64,000 nucleotides of DNA from an uncultured Methanoregula sp. (GCF_963677065.1 NZ_OY781872.1:1483419-1547418); one strand, 5' to 3'; counted from the stretch's first letter, positions 33,944 to 41,923 are shown. The notes: generated by a model not told the origin, from the letters alone. Program-made: numbers and translations.

Positions 33944-35023
33944 ATGAGCGCAGATGCAATAAAATTACTCAAACCCAAAGTCTTCGACAAGTCCAAGTGG
34001 ATGCAGCTGCCCCGCGATGTCGTCATCGGGCACGATGTCCTCTCCCAGATTCCGGCCATCTGCGAAGACCTCAAGCTCGGGTCGTCTGCGCTTCTTGTCT
34101 CCGGCAGGGGCACGATGGGCCTTGCCGGAGAGAAGGTCATGTCCGTCCTCTCCGGTTCCTGCACGGTAACGCCCTTCCTGGCTGAAGAGATCAGCATCCC
34201 GGTCATCAAAGCCGGTGAGAAAGCAGCCAAAGGGATGGATTTTCTCATAGGTGTCGGGGGCGGCCGGGTGATCGACACGGCCAAGATCGTCTCTTACAAT
34301 CTCGATCTCCCGTTCATATCGGTGCCTACCGCTGCATCCCATGACGGGATCGCATCCGCCCGGGCTTCGGTCTCGATGGCGGAGGGGCATTCCTCGCTCG
34401 AAGCCGAGCCCCCGATAGCGATTGTCGCCGACACCGGCATCATCGCCACCGCTCCCCACCGGCTCCTGGCAGCCGGGTGTGCGGACGTGATCTCCAATTA
34501 CACGGCAATCCTGGACTGGGAACTCGCCCACCGGGTCAAGGGCGAACCCATGAGCGAATATGCGGTTGCCTTATCGAAGATGACTGCCGAGATCCTGGTA
34601 AAAGATGCCCATCTGATCAAACCCCACCAGGAGCAGTCCGCATGGCTCGTGATAAAAGCGCTCGTATCAAGCGGCGTTGCGATGAGCATTGCCGGCTCGT
34701 CCCGGCCGGCGAGCGGCGGGGAGCACAAGTTCTCCCATGCGCTTGACCGGCTCGCACCGGGCAAAGCGCTGCACGGGGAGAGTTGCGGGATCGGGACCAT
34801 CATCTCCATGTACCTCCATGGCGGGGACTGGCGGGGCATCCGGGCATCGCTCAAGAGCATCGGGGCCCCGACCACGCCAGCGGAAGTCGGGATTGACGAT
34901 GCTGTTGCCGTCGAAGCACTCCTGATGGCAAAGACTATCCGTCCGGAACGCTTCACCATATTTGACATGGGGATCACAAAGGAATCGGCAGAGAATCTCG
35001 TACAGATGCTCTACCGCGAGTGA
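33944..35023 (+). CDS. egsA: sn-Glycerol-1-phosphate dehydrogenase
   Basis: 359 residues. NAD(P)-dependent reduction of dihydroxyacetone phosphate to sn-glycerol 1-phosphate, the step that gives archaeal lipids their stereochemistry. Motifs: GVGGGRVIDTAK for NAD(P), SVPTAASHDGIASA for metal/substrate binding, GGEHKFSHALDRL with the two zinc histidines, and HGESCGIGTI. I chose ATG 33944 (MSADAIKLLK) over the ATG at 33935. It is followed 11 bases later by UPF0179. The divergent spacing to DUF63 is unusually tight. Very secure. Confidence 0.95.
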   Translation: MSADAIKLLKPKVFDKSKWMQLPRDVVIGHDVLSQIPAICEDLKLGSSALLVSGRGTMGLAGEKVMSVLSGSCTVTPFLAEEISIPVIKAGEKAAKGMDFLIGVGGGRVIDTAKIVSYNLDLPFISVPTAASHDGIASARASVSMAEGHSSLEAEPPIAIVADTGIIATAPHRLLAAGCADVISNYTAILDWELAHRVKGEPMSEYAVALSKMTAEILVKDAHLIKPHQEQSAWLVIKALVSSGVAMSIAGSSRPASGGEHKFSHALDRLAPGKALHGESCGIGTIISMYLHGGDWRGIRASLKSIGAPTTPAEVGIDDAVAVEALLMAKTIRPERFTIFDMGITKESAENLVQMLYRE

Positions 35024-35034
35024 GGTGACGGAGA

Positions 35035-35481
35035 ATGACAGAGGCAAAGACAAAAGTTACCCTGGTGGGAACCGTGCTTGCAAAGCAGGGCGTTGAGTTT
35101 ATTTACGAAGGGGAGGTCGCGGAATGCGACACCTGCAAGGTCAAAAAAGCCTGCAACAATCTCCAGAAAGGCAGGAAGTACCGCATCGTCTCCGTGCGCA
35201 CGACCCACCACGAGTGCGCAGTCCACCTCAACGGCGCAACGGCTGTTGAAGTGACCGAGGCCCCCATCTCGATCCTGATCAACCCGGACATGGCGATCGT
35301 CAACTCCAAGATCAAGCCCGAGCTCTCCTGCAACAAGAGCGACTGCAAGAGTTTTGCCCTCTGCCGTCCCGAGGGAGTTGTCGAAGGCGAGAAGTACGTG
35401 GTTGTGGAAGTGATCGGGAATGCCTCGGACATCTGCGGGAAGGGACGCTCGCTCAAGCTGGTCGAGATCCGGCCGGTATGA
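35035..35481 (+). CDS. UPF0179 family protein
   Basis: 148 residues, archaeal UPF0179. Cysteine pattern: AECDTCKVKKACNN and SCNKSDCKSFALCRP, two sets that suggest metal or Fe-S binding, with a C-terminal ICGKGRSLKLVEI. Small cytosolic protein of unknown function. GAGGTGACGGAG precedes the ATG. It follows egsA within 11 bases in one transcript. Confidence 0.9.
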   Translation: MTEAKTKVTLVGTVLAKQGVEFIYEGEVAECDTCKVKKACNNLQKGRKYRIVSVRTTHHECAVHLNGATAVEVTEAPISILINPDMAIVNSKIKPELSCNKSDCKSFALCRPEGVVEGEKYVVVEVIGNASDICGKGRSLKLVEIRPV

Positions 35482-35506
35482 TTTTTCCCTCAGGTACCGT
35501 CCCTCT

Positions 35507-35956
35507 TCAGGAGGATAGTCCGGGTGAGGTTTTACTCTGCGCATGGACACTTCCGAATGTCACATCAATCCACCGGATGATCTCATCCCGCACCCTGCGA
35601 AAACCGGCCCGGACTTCCTCATCGGATCCGGTGAAGGCCGACGGGTCCGGAAAACTCTGGTGGATTTCTTCCTGTGCACCCGGAAAGAACGGGCAGGCTT
35701 TCTGTGCAGAATCGCAGACCGTGACAACGGTTTCAATCCCGTTTCCAAAGAGATCGTCGATGAGTTTCGACCGGTGAGCTGAGATATCGATCCCGATCTC
35801 GTTCATGACCGCGATTGCCATCGGGTGGACCCGGGTAACTTCGGTGCCGCCACTGAATACTTCGTAGCGGTCAGCGTACTTTGCATTCATGTACCCTTCC
35901 GCCATCTGGGACCGGGCGGAGTTGTGGGTGCAGATAAATAAGATCTTCTTTTTCAT
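35507..35956 (-). CDS. arsC: Arsenate reductase, LMW protein phosphatase type
   Basis: 149 residues. The phosphatase loop is FICTHNSARSQMAEG (Cys12-type CX5R), followed by SGGTEVTRVHPMAIAVMNEIGIDIS, a WVVTVCDSAQKACPFFPG-type stretch with the redox cysteines, and FPDPSAF. This is the thioredoxin-linked ArsC form, which reduces arsenate to arsenite in the cytosol. ATG at 35956; upstream starts would add an unrelated leader. It is the last gene of the leftward operon, 26 bases after ACR3, matching its role as arsenite producer for the exporter. Confidence 0.9.
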   Translation of the reverse strand: MKKKILFICTHNSARSQMAEGYMNAKYADRYEVFSGGTEVTRVHPMAIAVMNEIGIDISAHRSKLIDDLFGNGIETVVTVCDSAQKACPFFPGAQEEIHQSFPDPSAFTGSDEEVRAGFRRVRDEIIRWIDVTFGSVHAQSKTSPGLSS

Positions 35957-35982
35957 GATGACACCAGTATTATTCCCCGCAA

Positions 35983-37050
35983 TTACGGGCTGCAGGTCCC
36001 CGCATTCTTCCCGGCATACCATCTCTCCCGGAGCCAGAGCGAGACATTCACGAGCGCAATCAGGACCGGCACCTCGACGAGCGGACCGATGACCGTTGCA
36101 AACGCCGCTGGCGACGCGATGCCGAAGACGGCGATCGCAACCGCAATCGCGAGCTCGAAGTTGTTGGACGCGGCAGTGAACGAGAGCGAGGCCGACTTTG
36201 CGTAATCAATCCCGAGCCGCCAGGACATCCAGAAACTGGAAAAGAACATGATTGCGAAGTAGAAGAGCAGCGGGATGGCTATCCGGACCACATCAAGGGG
36301 CACGTTAACAATATACTCGCCTTTCAGGGAGAACATCACGATGATGGTGAAGAGGAGTGCGACGAGTGTTATCGGTGAGATCTTCGGGATGAAGACCTGC
36401 TCGTACCAGGCCTTTGATCTCACGCGGAGCAGCACATACCGGGTGACCATGCCGGCGATGAACGGGATGCCGAGGTAGACAAAGACGCTTGTTGCTATCT
36501 GGAGGATCGTGATCGAGACTGCAGATCCGGCGCCGATCCCAAGCAGCGGGGGCAGGTACGTGATGAAGAACCAGGCATAGACCGAGTAGAAGAAGACCTG
36601 GAAGAGCGAGTTCAGGCCCACGATGGCGGCACAGTACTCCGAGTCGCCTTCCGCGAGATCGTTCCAGACGATCACCATGGCAATGCACCGGGCGATCCCG
36701 ACAAGGATCAAGCCATACATGAAGAGCGGCTGGTCGCGGAGGAAGATGACCGCAAGGGCAAACATCAGCACCGGCCCCACGATCCAGTTCTGGACAATGG
36801 AGAGGCCGAGGACTTTCGTGTTCCGGAAAACTTTTCCCAGTTCCTCGTACTTCACTTTCGCAAGCGGCGGATACATCATCAGGATGAGCCCGACCGCGAT
36901 CGGGATCGAGGTGGTACCTATCGAGAGGCCGGTGATCAGTGCAGGTACCGAGGGGGAGAAGTACCCGATGGCAATCCCCGCTGCCATTGCAAGGAAGATC
37001 CAGAGGGTCAGGTACCGGTCAAGAAAAGAGAGTTGTTTTTTCATGTCCAT
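35983..37050 (-). CDS. acr3: ACR3 family arsenite efflux permease
   Basis: 355 residues, ten membrane helices. Family signatures: [60 protein letters not shown] containing the essential cysteine of ACR3, and a C-terminal [14 protein letters not shown]. It exports arsenite (and possibly antimonite) using the membrane potential. Translation starts at MDMKKQ (37050). It lies between the DUF318 permease and arsC in a six-gene operon. Confidence 0.93.
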   Translation of the reverse strand: MDMKKQLSFLDRYLTLWIFLAMAAGIAIGYFSPSVPALITGLSIGTTSIPIAVGLILMMYPPLAKVKYEELGKVFRNTKVLGLSIVQNWIVGPVLMFALAVIFLRDQPLFMYGLILVGIARCIAMVIVWNDLAEGDSEYCAAIVGLNSLFQVFFYSVYAWFFITYLPPLLGIGAGSAVSITILQIATSVFVYLGIPFIAGMVTRYVLLRVRSKAWYEQVFIPKISPITLVALLFTIIVMFSLKGEYIVNVPLDVVRIAIPLLFYFAIMFFSSFWMSWRLGIDYAKSASLSFTAASNNFELAIAVAIAVFGIASPAAFATVIGPLVEVPVLIALVNVSLWLRERWYAGKNAGTCSP

Positions 37051-37075
37051 ACGATGCGCACTTCCTGATTGTATC

Positions 37076-38035
37076 CTATCCCAGTATCGCATTAAACAGA
37101 TACCCTGTCATCGTGAACGAGAGGAACAATATCCCTGCGAACACCAGGAGGAGTCTGAGCTTGATCACTTTCCGGAGGATGATCATCTCGGGGAGCGAGA
37201 GCCCGATGACTGCCATCATGAACGCGAGCGCGGTTCCCATCGCCATTCCCTTTGCCGTGAGCACCTGCATGATCGGGATCATGCCCGCCGCGTTCGAGTA
37301 GAGCGGGATACCGACAAGCACTGCGATCGGAACGGCGAGCGGGTTGCCCGGCCCTGCTATATTGACAAGGAAATCTGCCGGGGCGTACCCGTGGATCACT
37401 GCCCCGATAGCTATGCCAAGCAGGATATAGGGGAACACTTTCAGGGTAATGCTCTTCGATTCGCTTATGCCGAAATCCACCCGGTCCTTCCAGGTCATGG
37501 GTTTGTCCTCCTTTTCATGCATCCTGCACTTCCAGACAAACTCCTCGACCTGGCTCTCCATGTGGAGGCGGCCGATGATGATGCCTGCAAGGATCGCGAT
37601 GATGAGCCCGGAGACGATGTAGATGAGCGCGATCTGCCAGCCGAACATGGCAAAGAGCATCGCTGCCGCAACCTCGTTGATGAGGGGCGATGCGATGAGA
37701 AACGAGAACGTGATCCCGAGCGGGACGCCGCTCTCAACGAATCCGATGAAGAGCGGGACTGCCGAGCAGGAGCAGAACGGTGTGGGGATCCCCAGCAGTG
37801 CTGCAATCACATTTCCCACGCCCTCCGTCCTTCCTGCAACCCATTTCTTCACTTTCTGCGGGGTGATGAAACTCCTCACTATCGCAACTGCAAAGACGAT
37901 GACCGCCAGCAGCAGCGTGACCTTGATCGAATCGTAGATGAAGAAGTCAACGGAGGACCCGAGCGGGCTTCCCTGTGCAATGCCAAGGACGGAATAGGTC
38001 AGCCAGTCGGTGAAGATCTGCAGATAGTCCTGCAT
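37076..38035 (-). CDS. DUF318/ArsP-type permease
   Basis: 319 residues, about eight membrane helices in two halves. The signature [20 protein letters not shown] with the Cys-Ser-Cys motif lies in the first half and [19 protein letters not shown] in the second, as in the DUF318 permeases. Relatives include ArsP, which exports trivalent organoarsenicals, and partners of redox proteins. A cytosolic loop has [10 protein letters not shown]. Its position before acr3 supports a metalloid role; the true substrate is inference. It follows the DGC protein by 4 bases. Confidence 0.88.
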   Translation of the reverse strand: MQDYLQIFTDWLTYSVLGIAQGSPLGSSVDFFIYDSIKVTLLLAVIVFAVAIVRSFITPQKVKKWVAGRTEGVGNVIAALLGIPTPFCSCSAVPLFIGFVESGVPLGITFSFLIASPLINEVAAAMLFAMFGWQIALIYIVSGLIIAILAGIIIGRLHMESQVEEFVWKCRMHEKEDKPMTWKDRVDFGISESKSITLKVFPYILLGIAIGAVIHGYAPADFLVNIAGPGNPLAVPIAVLVGIPLYSNAAGMIPIMQVLTAKGMAMGTALAFMMAVIGLSLPEMIILRKVIKLRLLLVFAGILFLSFTMTGYLFNAILG

Positions 38036-38039
38036 GGCG

Positions 38040-38384
38040 TTATCCCCTCCCAGGCCGGATCACCGCAGCGATGACGGTCTCGATCTCGTGGAACTGTACT
38101 TCGGCCATCCCGTTCTTCGCAATCCCGAGCCCGGTTGCAATGATGCTGTTCTCCGGAATTATTCCGGCAGCAGCGAGTTTCTTTGTGGCGCAGCAATCTG
38201 TACACCCGTCGAGGACGATCACGCTGTCCGCATCCCCGACTTCAGATTCCAGTGTTGCTGCGGACTGCTTTGCGTGCAGCCAGACATACTGTCCCGGTCT
38301 TCGCTGGAGCAGGACCTGCGCTGCCTGCGTGGTGAGTTTCCCGGTATTCGAGATGCCGGAGCAGGTGACAAGTGCAATGGTCAT
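38040..38384 (-). CDS. DGC-domain putative metal-binding protein
   Basis: 114 residues. Starts MTIALVTCSGISNTGKLT and carries VIVLDGCTDCCATKKL, the D-G-C signature of the DGC family of putative zinc-binding proteins, then TGLGIAKNG. Cysteines at about 8 and in the DGC-TDCC cluster suggest metal or metalloid binding. Cytosolic. It lies between the permease and a small Cys-containing protein in the arsenic-type operon, and two more DGC domains are coded within 3 kb. Confidence 0.82.
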   Translation of the reverse strand: MTIALVTCSGISNTGKLTTQAAQVLLQRRPGQYVWLHAKQSAATLESEVGDADSVIVLDGCTDCCATKKLAAAGIIPENSIIATGLGIAKNGMAEVQFHEIETVIAAVIRPGRG

Positions 38385-38390
38385 GGTATC

Positions 38391-38669
38391 CTACCCTGCC
38401 TTCTCGTTATGTTTTTTCATAACCCTGGTATACTCTTCCAGGAGTGCGCTGGCATAGGCGTCCCCGGTAGCCGGCGGGATGTAATTGCAGGCCTGGATCC
38501 TCTTCAGGAGCGCAGCACGGATCGCGGCGTCATCCGGAATGTTCTCACCGGCAACTGCTGCAATACTCTCGTCCAGCCCGGTGATTCCGGTCATCACCCC
38601 GTTCACGTTCAGCTTCCGGATTCTGAAGAGTGCATCGGCCGCACAGCAGGGAATTTTATCATTGGGCAT
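38391..38669 (-). CDS. Small helical protein of the DGC/arsenic operon, unknown function
   Basis: 92 residues. Starts MPNDKIPCCAADALFRIRKL with a CC pair and continues with VNGVMTGITGLDESIAAV and a helical C terminus EEYTRVMKKHNEKAG. I have seen similar small proteins next to DGC genes in methanogens, but do not trust any functional name. Cytosolic. Six bases from the DGC gene downstream, 56 from the DGC gene upstream, so it belongs to the operon. Inference: a Cys-containing partner that helps to handle the same ligand. Confidence 0.7.
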   Translation of the reverse strand: MPNDKIPCCAADALFRIRKLNVNGVMTGITGLDESIAAVAGENIPDDAAIRAALLKRIQACNYIPPATGDAYASALLEEYTRVMKKHNEKAG

Positions 38670-38725
38670 TCTCTTCACTTCCTTTTTTAATAATGAAAGA
38701 TCCTGGCGGGATCCAGCAGCCCCGG

Positions 38726-39109
38726 TCACCGGTTCCTGACCGCATCGACGACAACCTGCACATCGCTCTCCCGGAATGCAGGGCCGGGCGTCTTCTCTAT
38801 GCCGAGATCTGTTATCAGGACATACCGGTCAACAGAAAGTCCTTTGTCGTTCAGGATCTTCTTTGCGCAGGCGACCGGGCAGCCGTCGATGACAACCCGT
38901 TCATCTGCACCCTTCCCCATGCCAACGAGTTTCTCAATCCCTCCGCCGACCCCGGCAAGGCAGGAGCCTCCCCCGTAGCCTTCGCGGGCAAGCTGGCAGG
39001 CTGCCGCATTGGCAAGCTGGCCGACGTTCGATCCGATACCGGAGCAGGAGTAGATGATCCGGGTCTTCCCCGCTGCCCCGCAACCGCAGGATGATTTTTG
39101 TGCTTCCAT
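38726..39109 (-). CDS. DGC-domain putative metal-binding protein, operon leader
   Basis: 127 residues. N-terminal KSSCGCGAAGKTRI is Cys-rich, followed by YSCSGIGSNVGQLANAAACQLA, and the DGC signature in RVVIDGCPVACAKKIL, then TDLGIEKTPG. It is the first gene of the six-gene leftward operon. ATG at 39109 has GGTG at a good distance. A TATA-like TTTATT on the minus strand (39142-39149) and an inverted repeat at 39120-39139 lie just upstream, so the operon is probably repressed by the divergent ArsR protein. Confidence 0.83.
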   Translation of the reverse strand: MEAQKSSCGCGAAGKTRIIYSCSGIGSNVGQLANAAACQLAREGYGGGSCLAGVGGGIEKLVGMGKGADERVVIDGCPVACAKKILNDKGLSVDRYVLITDLGIEKTPGPAFRESDVQVVVDAVRNR

Positions 39110-39119
39110 GATGAACACC

Positions 39120-39139
39120 AATTCAAATTTTGTTGAATT
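39120..39139. promoter_or_regulatory. ArsR-type operator, site 1 (AATTCAA-N6-TTGAATT)
   Basis: AATTCAA (39120-39126), ATTTTG, TTGAATT (39133-39139), perfect 7-base arms. It lies between the start of the leftward operon and its probable TATA box, the position of a repressor site. The same arms and the same 6-base spacer recur at 40844-40863. Confidence 0.65.
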
Positions 39140-39156
39140 AGAATAAACAGGGCAAG

Positions 39157-39166
39157 GTTATATATC
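39157..39166 (+). promoter_or_regulatory. TATA box of the ArsR gene, leaderless layout
   Basis: GTTATATATC has its centre about 28 bases before the GTG at 39190, which puts the transcription start on the start codon. Confidence 0.55.
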
Positions 39167-39173
39167 TTTTCAT

Positions 39174-39189
39174 TTCAGATTAATTTGAA
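39174..39189. promoter_or_regulatory. ArsR-type operator, site 2 (TTCAG-N6-TTGAA)
   Basis: TTCAGATTAATTTGAA has the form TTCAA-N6-TTGAA with one mismatch. It fills the gap between the TATA box and the GTG of the ArsR gene, so binding would block that gene: self-repression. Confidence 0.55.
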
Positions 39190-39579
39190 GTGAAACGTGT
39201 TACCCTGTCCTGCTGCGGGACAAAAACCAGGAAAGATTCTCCGGAAACCGAGATGGAGCTCCCCGAGCAGATCCAGCGGGAGCTCGAAGCGATCGGGGGA
39301 TTCGAAGCCCTTGCCGGATGCATACCGTCAAAAGAAGAACTCCTGGAGCAGAGCCGGATCCATCACGCCCTCTCCGACCCGCTCCGGCTCACGATCCTGC
39401 ACCTGATCCGAAAGCAGCCGCTCTGCGTCTGCGTCATCAACCGGTTCATGCGCCTGGCCGGGTCCAAGCTCTCCTACCACTTAAATATCTTAAAAGAGAG
39501 CGGCCTTATCGAAGGGGAATATCACGGCAACTGGATCATCTACTCGCTCACGGAGACCGGCCGGAAGTATCTCCGGTAA
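39190..39579 (+). CDS. arsR: ArsR family repressor
   Basis: 129 residues. Winged helix at about 50-125: IHHALSDPLRLTILHLIRKQ, then LCVCVINRFMRLAGSKLSYHLNIL with the C-x-C metal site at the start of the helix known from ArsR/SmtB proteins, and a wing LIEGEYHGNWIIYSLT. An extra CC pair near residue 8 may add to ligand binding. It represses DNA when free and releases on binding As(III) or a related metal. GTG start at 39190 with leaderless spacing from the TATA box. It is divergent from the six-gene operon, and site 2 lies at its own start. Confidence 0.88.
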   Translation: MKRVTLSCCGTKTRKDSPETEMELPEQIQRELEAIGGFEALAGCIPSKEELLEQSRIHHALSDPLRLTILHLIRKQPLCVCVINRFMRLAGSKLSYHLNILKESGLIEGEYHGNWIIYSLTETGRKYLR

Positions 39580-39594
39580 TACCTGTATTGCGGC

Positions 39595-39957
39595 TCAGCT
39601 GTCCCCCGCACCGGTGATCTTCCGGATCACCGGCACCTTCGTTTCATCCAGCTTGTAGATCTTGTGGTTCGAGCGGTAGTAGGATTCGATGAGCCCGCCA
39701 TCCTTGAGTTTCTTTAAGTTATACGATATCAGGTTCTGCGGCTCCTCGAACACGTACCAGAATTCGCAGACGCAGTGGTCGCGCGCAAGAAGCATCAGGA
39801 TGATCTTGAGCCGGAGCGGGTGGCTGAGCAGTTTTGTGAGCTCCAGCAGTTCCGCAACTGCCGGTTTGCTGAGCATCTCCTTCTCCTCCCTGAGTTCGTC
39901 TTCCCAGTCGCTCCGGAGGGCGCAGTCGGCCGGGCAGCAGCGTACACTCTTCTCCAT
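39595..39957 (-). CDS. Second ArsR family regulator
   Basis: 120 residues. N-terminal Cys-rich start (MEKSVRCCPADCALRSDW), then a winged helix: ELTKLLSHPLRLKIILMLLA, CVCEFWYVFEEPQNLISYNL with a C-x-C pair, wing LIESYYRSNHKIYKLD. It converges on the first ArsR gene with 15 bases between. Minus-strand ATTTATATCC at 39979-39988 lies 22-31 bases before its ATG. It differs enough from the first ArsR to respond to a different ligand; which of the two binds the TTCAA-N6-TTGAA sites cannot be told. Confidence 0.85.
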   Translation of the reverse strand: MEKSVRCCPADCALRSDWEDELREEKEMLSKPAVAELLELTKLLSHPLRLKIILMLLARDHCVCEFWYVFEEPQNLISYNLKKLKDGGLIESYYRSNHKIYKLDETKVPVIRKITGAGDS

Positions 39958-40108
39958 TACTACCAACAGGACGTATCCGGATATAAATGAACGGGTTATC
40001 TTCGGCAGGCGATTCCCAGGCAGGGGCGTTTATGAATTGTTGCGGGTCTTTGTCGGGAACGGGCGGGATTTCAGGGACAGCGTGACGTGATGCGAGTGCC
40101 CGCGCTAC

Positions 40109-40801
40109 TTAACGGTCTGGGTCTGCCTGGCAGGCCGTAGCCTCCAGTTCGTCGGCAAATGCCCTTACCTGTTCGTATGTTCCCGGGGACACCTTCCGGA
40201 TCGCGTTGAGCAGCTCCCGGATATGGAGGACACCGGCCCGCGACTTGTCGCAGGTCTTCCCGAACCGGGGGGCACGGCAGAAATGGCAGATCCTGAGGCC
40301 ATAGTGCCGGAGCTGTTCAGGGCAGACCCGGGTCCCGGCAAGTTCTGCACTTGCAGCAAAAGTGGAACCGCAGGGAGAGCCCCGGGTCACCCGGACCTGC
40401 TCGATGATGCCATCGTCGCGGACGAGGACATCGAATGCCGGTCTGCCGAAGACCGAAGCAAACTCGTTGATTGCCGGTACCCATGTGTCAGTTTCAAGGG
40501 AGCACATGGTGGGAGGGGCGATGATGTCCTCGTTGATCGTTTTTGCCTGCCGGAGAAAACCCGGCCCGGGATTGATTCCAAGGATCACCGGTCTCTTCTT
40601 CCCGAGCAGGTCCAGGATTATATCGGGATGGCGGGCATACGATATGTACAGGTCACAGTCCGGGACATCCAGTCCGGTATCGTCCACCATGATTGCCGTG
40701 GGGAACGGCACGGGTATCCAGATCGTCGGGAACTTTTCCCGGATGATCTCGAATGCACGGTCCCCGAATTTCCCGTCACTGACGACTCCTATTTTTATCA
40801 C
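40109..40801 (-). CDS. DUF166 family protein
   Basis: 230 residues, a methanogen family. Pieces: GVVSDGKFGDRAFEIIREKF, DLYISYARHPDIILDLLG, GINPGPGFLRQAKTINEDI, APPTMCSLE, a region with RGSPCGSTFAASAELAGTRV, and a cysteine-bearing HFCRAPRFGKTCDKSRAGVLHI. The four cysteines suggest a metal or Fe-S site. It has been linked to thymidylate synthase-like annotation, without proof that I know. GTG start at 40801. Minus-strand TTTATTATC at about 40823-40831 fits a leaderless promoter, with the operator at 40840-40867 just beyond it. Confidence 0.8.
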   Translation of the reverse strand: MIKIGVVSDGKFGDRAFEIIREKFPTIWIPVPFPTAIMVDDTGLDVPDCDLYISYARHPDIILDLLGKKRPVILGINPGPGFLRQAKTINEDIIAPPTMCSLETDTWVPAINEFASVFGRPAFDVLVRDDGIIEQVRVTRGSPCGSTFAASAELAGTRVCPEQLRHYGLRICHFCRAPRFGKTCDKSRAGVLHIRELLNAIRKVSPGTYEQVRAFADELEATACQADPDR

Positions 40802-40839
40802 AACCGGCTTTTGGATACCGCGGATAATAAAGGATGGAT

Positions 40840-40867
40840 CCGGAATTCAAATATTTTTGAATTCCGG
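40840..40867. promoter_or_regulatory. ArsR-type operator, site 3, in a perfect 12-base-arm inverted repeat
   Basis: CCGGAATTCAAA (40840-40851), loop TATT, TTTGAATTCCGG (40856-40867): perfect arms. Its core TTCAA-N6-TTGAA (40846-40861) is the same as sites 1 and 2. It sits between the divergent DUF166 and DGC-OsmC genes, just outside both TATA boxes. Confidence 0.65.
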
Positions 40868-40871
40868 TTCC

Positions 40872-40881
40872 GGGCTATATA
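40872..40881 (+). promoter_or_regulatory. TATA box of the DGC-OsmC gene
   Basis: GGCTATATAT ends 37 bases before the ATG at 40919 and 28 before the GTG at 40910. Confidence 0.5.
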
Positions 40882-40918
40882 TCGCACCCGCCCCCACGCG
40901 TTAACCAGCGTGAAAACC

Positions 40919-41923
40919 ATGGATGCTGAAACGATTAAGATAAAAAAAGTGACCGGCAAATGCCCGGCCTGCGAGGATTATGCAGAGAAGAACTCGACCA
41001 CCCCGCCGAAAATAGCGGTGATGGCCTGCGAAGGTGCATGTGCCCGGGGCGAGGTTGCCCGAAGGGCAGCAAACCTGGTGGCCCACCGGCTTGCAGCGGA
41101 TTCGACCGTCCGGATCTGCCTTGGCGGTGCGTTCACGAAAGATACCGGCCAGCGGAACCTGGTGCGCCGGGCAGAGAAGGTGATCGCGATCGAGGGCTGT
41201 TTCATCAACTGCTCCTCACGGATGATGGAAGGCGTTCTTCCGGAACTTACGCCGGAGATTGTCCGGGCTGACCTGATCTACAACCTCGACCTCCCGTTCG
41301 GGATCGACGAGGTGCCGGACGAGATGTTCACGATCTACGCCCACCAGGTGGCAGAAAGGGTTGTAACGGATTACCTGAACGGCGCACCGGCTCCCTCCTG
41401 CCAGCCCCCTGCCTGCGCCACCGGGCCGGTACCCGGGGGCTGCGGCTGCCAGGCTGCGCCGGTATCCTGCAGCGCGGGACCCGGATGTTCAGCAGGGAGC
41501 GCCGGTGATCCGCAGGTGTCGCCGGATGTCGTGAACGTCCAGTGGGACGGGACAAAGATCTTCCGGGCAGCGAACCCCCGGGGTGGATCACTCAGCGTCG
41601 ATGACGGTACCGGACACTGCACATCGCTTGAAGCCCTCATGGCCGCTCTCGGCGGATGCGTGAGCTCGGCGCTCCTCTCGCAGCTCAGAAAGGACGGGGC
41701 TGATGTCCGCACCCTTTCAGCCAGGGTCTCCGGGACACGGAACGCCGGGCTGCCCGCAGCGTACGAAAAGATCCACATCGTCTTCTCCCTTGACGCGAAC
41801 CGAGACGACGATACCGTGGGGCAGATGATCCACAAGGCGGTCACCGTCCTCTGCCCGGTGGCCGTCACGCTCGGGCGTGCAGCCGACCTGACCTGGGAAT
41901 TCCGGCGCGGGAATGCTGAATAA
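40919..41923 (+). CDS. DGC-OsmC fusion protein
   Basis: 334 residues. N half (1-155): CPACEDYAEKN, MACEGACARGEVARRAANLV, VRICLGGAFTKDTGQ and VIAIEGCFINCSSRM, a DGC-type domain with the D replaced by E. A Cys/Pro/Gly-rich linker (about 160-195) with many cysteines joins it to a C-terminal OsmC domain (200-334; GGCVSSALLSQLRKDG contains the usual redox Cys, and TVLCPVAVTLGRA the second). OsmC/Ohr proteins reduce organic peroxides with a Cys pair. Inference: thiol chemistry coupled to metal or metalloid binding. GTG at 40910 is an alternative start. The upstream operator ties it to the arsenic-type regulon. Confidence 0.83.
   Translation: MDAETIKIKKVTGKCPACEDYAEKNSTTPPKIAVMACEGACARGEVARRAANLVAHRLAADSTVRICLGGAFTKDTGQRNLVRRAEKVIAIEGCFINCSSRMMEGVLPELTPEIVRADLIYNLDLPFGIDEVPDEMFTIYAHQVAERVVTDYLNGAPAPSCQPPACATGPVPGGCGCQAAPVSCSAGPGCSAGSAGDPQVSPDVVNVQWDGTKIFRAANPRGGSLSVDDGTGHCTSLEALMAALGGCVSSALLSQLRKDGADVRTLSARVSGTRNAGLPAAYEKIHIVFSLDANRDDDTVGQMIHKAVTVLCPVAVTLGRAADLTWEFRRGNAE

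Noticed and set aside
36623..38074. A long open frame (about 480 codons) on the plus strand opposite the permease genes
   Set aside because: It is antisense to two clear membrane proteins, its translation is full of Asp/Glu/Arg/His with no fold-like pattern, and it has no ribosome-binding site. It is a by-product of GC-rich codon use.
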